64,000 bases of DNA from Flavobacterium sp. MK4S-17 (lineage in GTDB: Bacteria > Bacteroidota > Bacteroidia > Flavobacteriales > Flavobacteriaceae), in contig NZ_WWEP01000035.1 of assembly GCF_009848495.1 (NCBI RefSeq), positions 62,001-126,000 of the forward strand, read 5' to 3'. The position numbers and the translations under genes are program-made. Below are positions 63,777 through 64,000 of this stretch, piece after piece. The notes under the pieces are model-generated. The model had not been told where the DNA came from and made no database searches. It saw only the letters and a program-made list of their open reading frames with translations. Position 1 is the first letter of the stretch, and every line of letters begins with the position of its first letter.

Positions 63777-64000
63777 TTTTAGGCTTAAGGTGTTCCAATT
63801 CAGGGTCATTTTTAATACGTTCCAGTTCATTGTAAACAATGTTTACAATGTCCAGCTTTACCTGCCTGTAATTGTCCTCCACCTCCCTCTTAAGTATATC
63901 ATTCCCTTTGTCGTCAGTAAAATTTCTAATGCTAGGAATCTTCTTGTAATTTTTTTCCTCTTCTGCAACCTTTTTCGTATCCACCACGATCTCTGCATGG
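63772..64000 (-). CDS. C-terminal end of a hypothetical gene, cut by the window edge
   Basis: The minus-strand frame is open from the right edge to the stop codon at 63772, giving about 75 residues. The visible part is hydrophilic and helical (REVEDNYRQVKLDIVNIVYNELERIKNDPELEHL). The first in-frame start is a GTG at 63987, but the frame continues past it to the edge, so the true start is probably outside the window. No family was recognised. The convergent orientation with topB suggests another unit of the element. Confidence 0.5.
   Translation of the reverse strand, partial: HAEIVVDTKKVAEEEKNYKKIPSIRNFTDDKGNDILKREVEDNYRQVKLDIVNIVYNELERIKNDPELEHLKPKN

Noticed and set aside
1..64000. CRISPR array, rRNA operon or complete tRNA gene
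   Set aside because: No regular repeat-spacer pattern, no rRNA-like sequence and no full cloverleaf were found on reading either strand.

Overview
The window comes from a low-GC member of the Bacteroidota, most likely the family Flavobacteriaceae. The signs are several exported proteins with type IX secretion (T9SS) C-terminal sorting domains, a SusC/SusD pair, a TonB protein, RteC, lipoproteins, and TAnnTTTG-type promoter elements. No complete tRNA, rRNA or CRISPR array was seen.

Positions 1 to about 26,350 look like ordinary chromosome. They hold lpxK (5' end cut by the window edge), a purine nucleoside phosphorylase, gap, lipA, a tonB-like gene, an ECF sigma factor, a glycosyltransferase, murB, a DUF2461 gene, recF, a TPR membrane protein, ribH and three T9SS-type surface proteins. 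A histidine kinase/response regulator pair with an esterase between its genes follows, then several exported or membrane proteins of unknown role and an S41 peptidase. Strong hairpin terminators separate most units.

At 26,357-26,371 lies a 15-base copy of a tRNA 3' end (Pro-like, minus strand) with no tRNA body behind it. Everything to the right is accessory in character, so this is probably one junction of an integrative conjugative element (ICE) that runs past the right edge. Its modules, in order: (a) a SIR2-domain protein, probably antiphage; (b) a DNA-damage cassette of alkB, a DnaE-type polymerase and a Y-family polymerase on the minus strand, facing a LexA-like XRE-S24 repressor across a short operator region with repeated AGAACAAAAT boxes; (c) a MauE-like membrane protein with a small exported cysteine-containing peptide; (d) an S9 peptidase plus SusD/SusC, probably for peptide uptake, with a long structured leader; (e) a very AT-rich block with an XRE-like regulator, a perfect 30-bp palindrome and four small genes bracketed by two related zinc-ribbon proteins, which I do not recognise and regard as the best candidate for an undescribed system; (f) a defence block with an HsdR_N-type nuclease protein, an Abi_C-like protein, a type I restriction-modification system in the order hsdR-hsdM-hsdS, a GIY-YIG-like protein and a uracil-DNA-glycosylase-fold protein; (g) a TPR-AraC regulator, a lipoprotein and a second AraC regulator; (h) an ICE backbone of rteC, an excisionase-like HTH gene, a DUF3945 gene and topB, with the end of a further gene at the right edge.

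GC content seems to shift between modules: polymerase and topB regions look GC-richer, while 43.8-45.9 kb is very AT-rich. This suggests the element was assembled from several sources. The integrase and transfer genes are not in the window and would be expected to the right.
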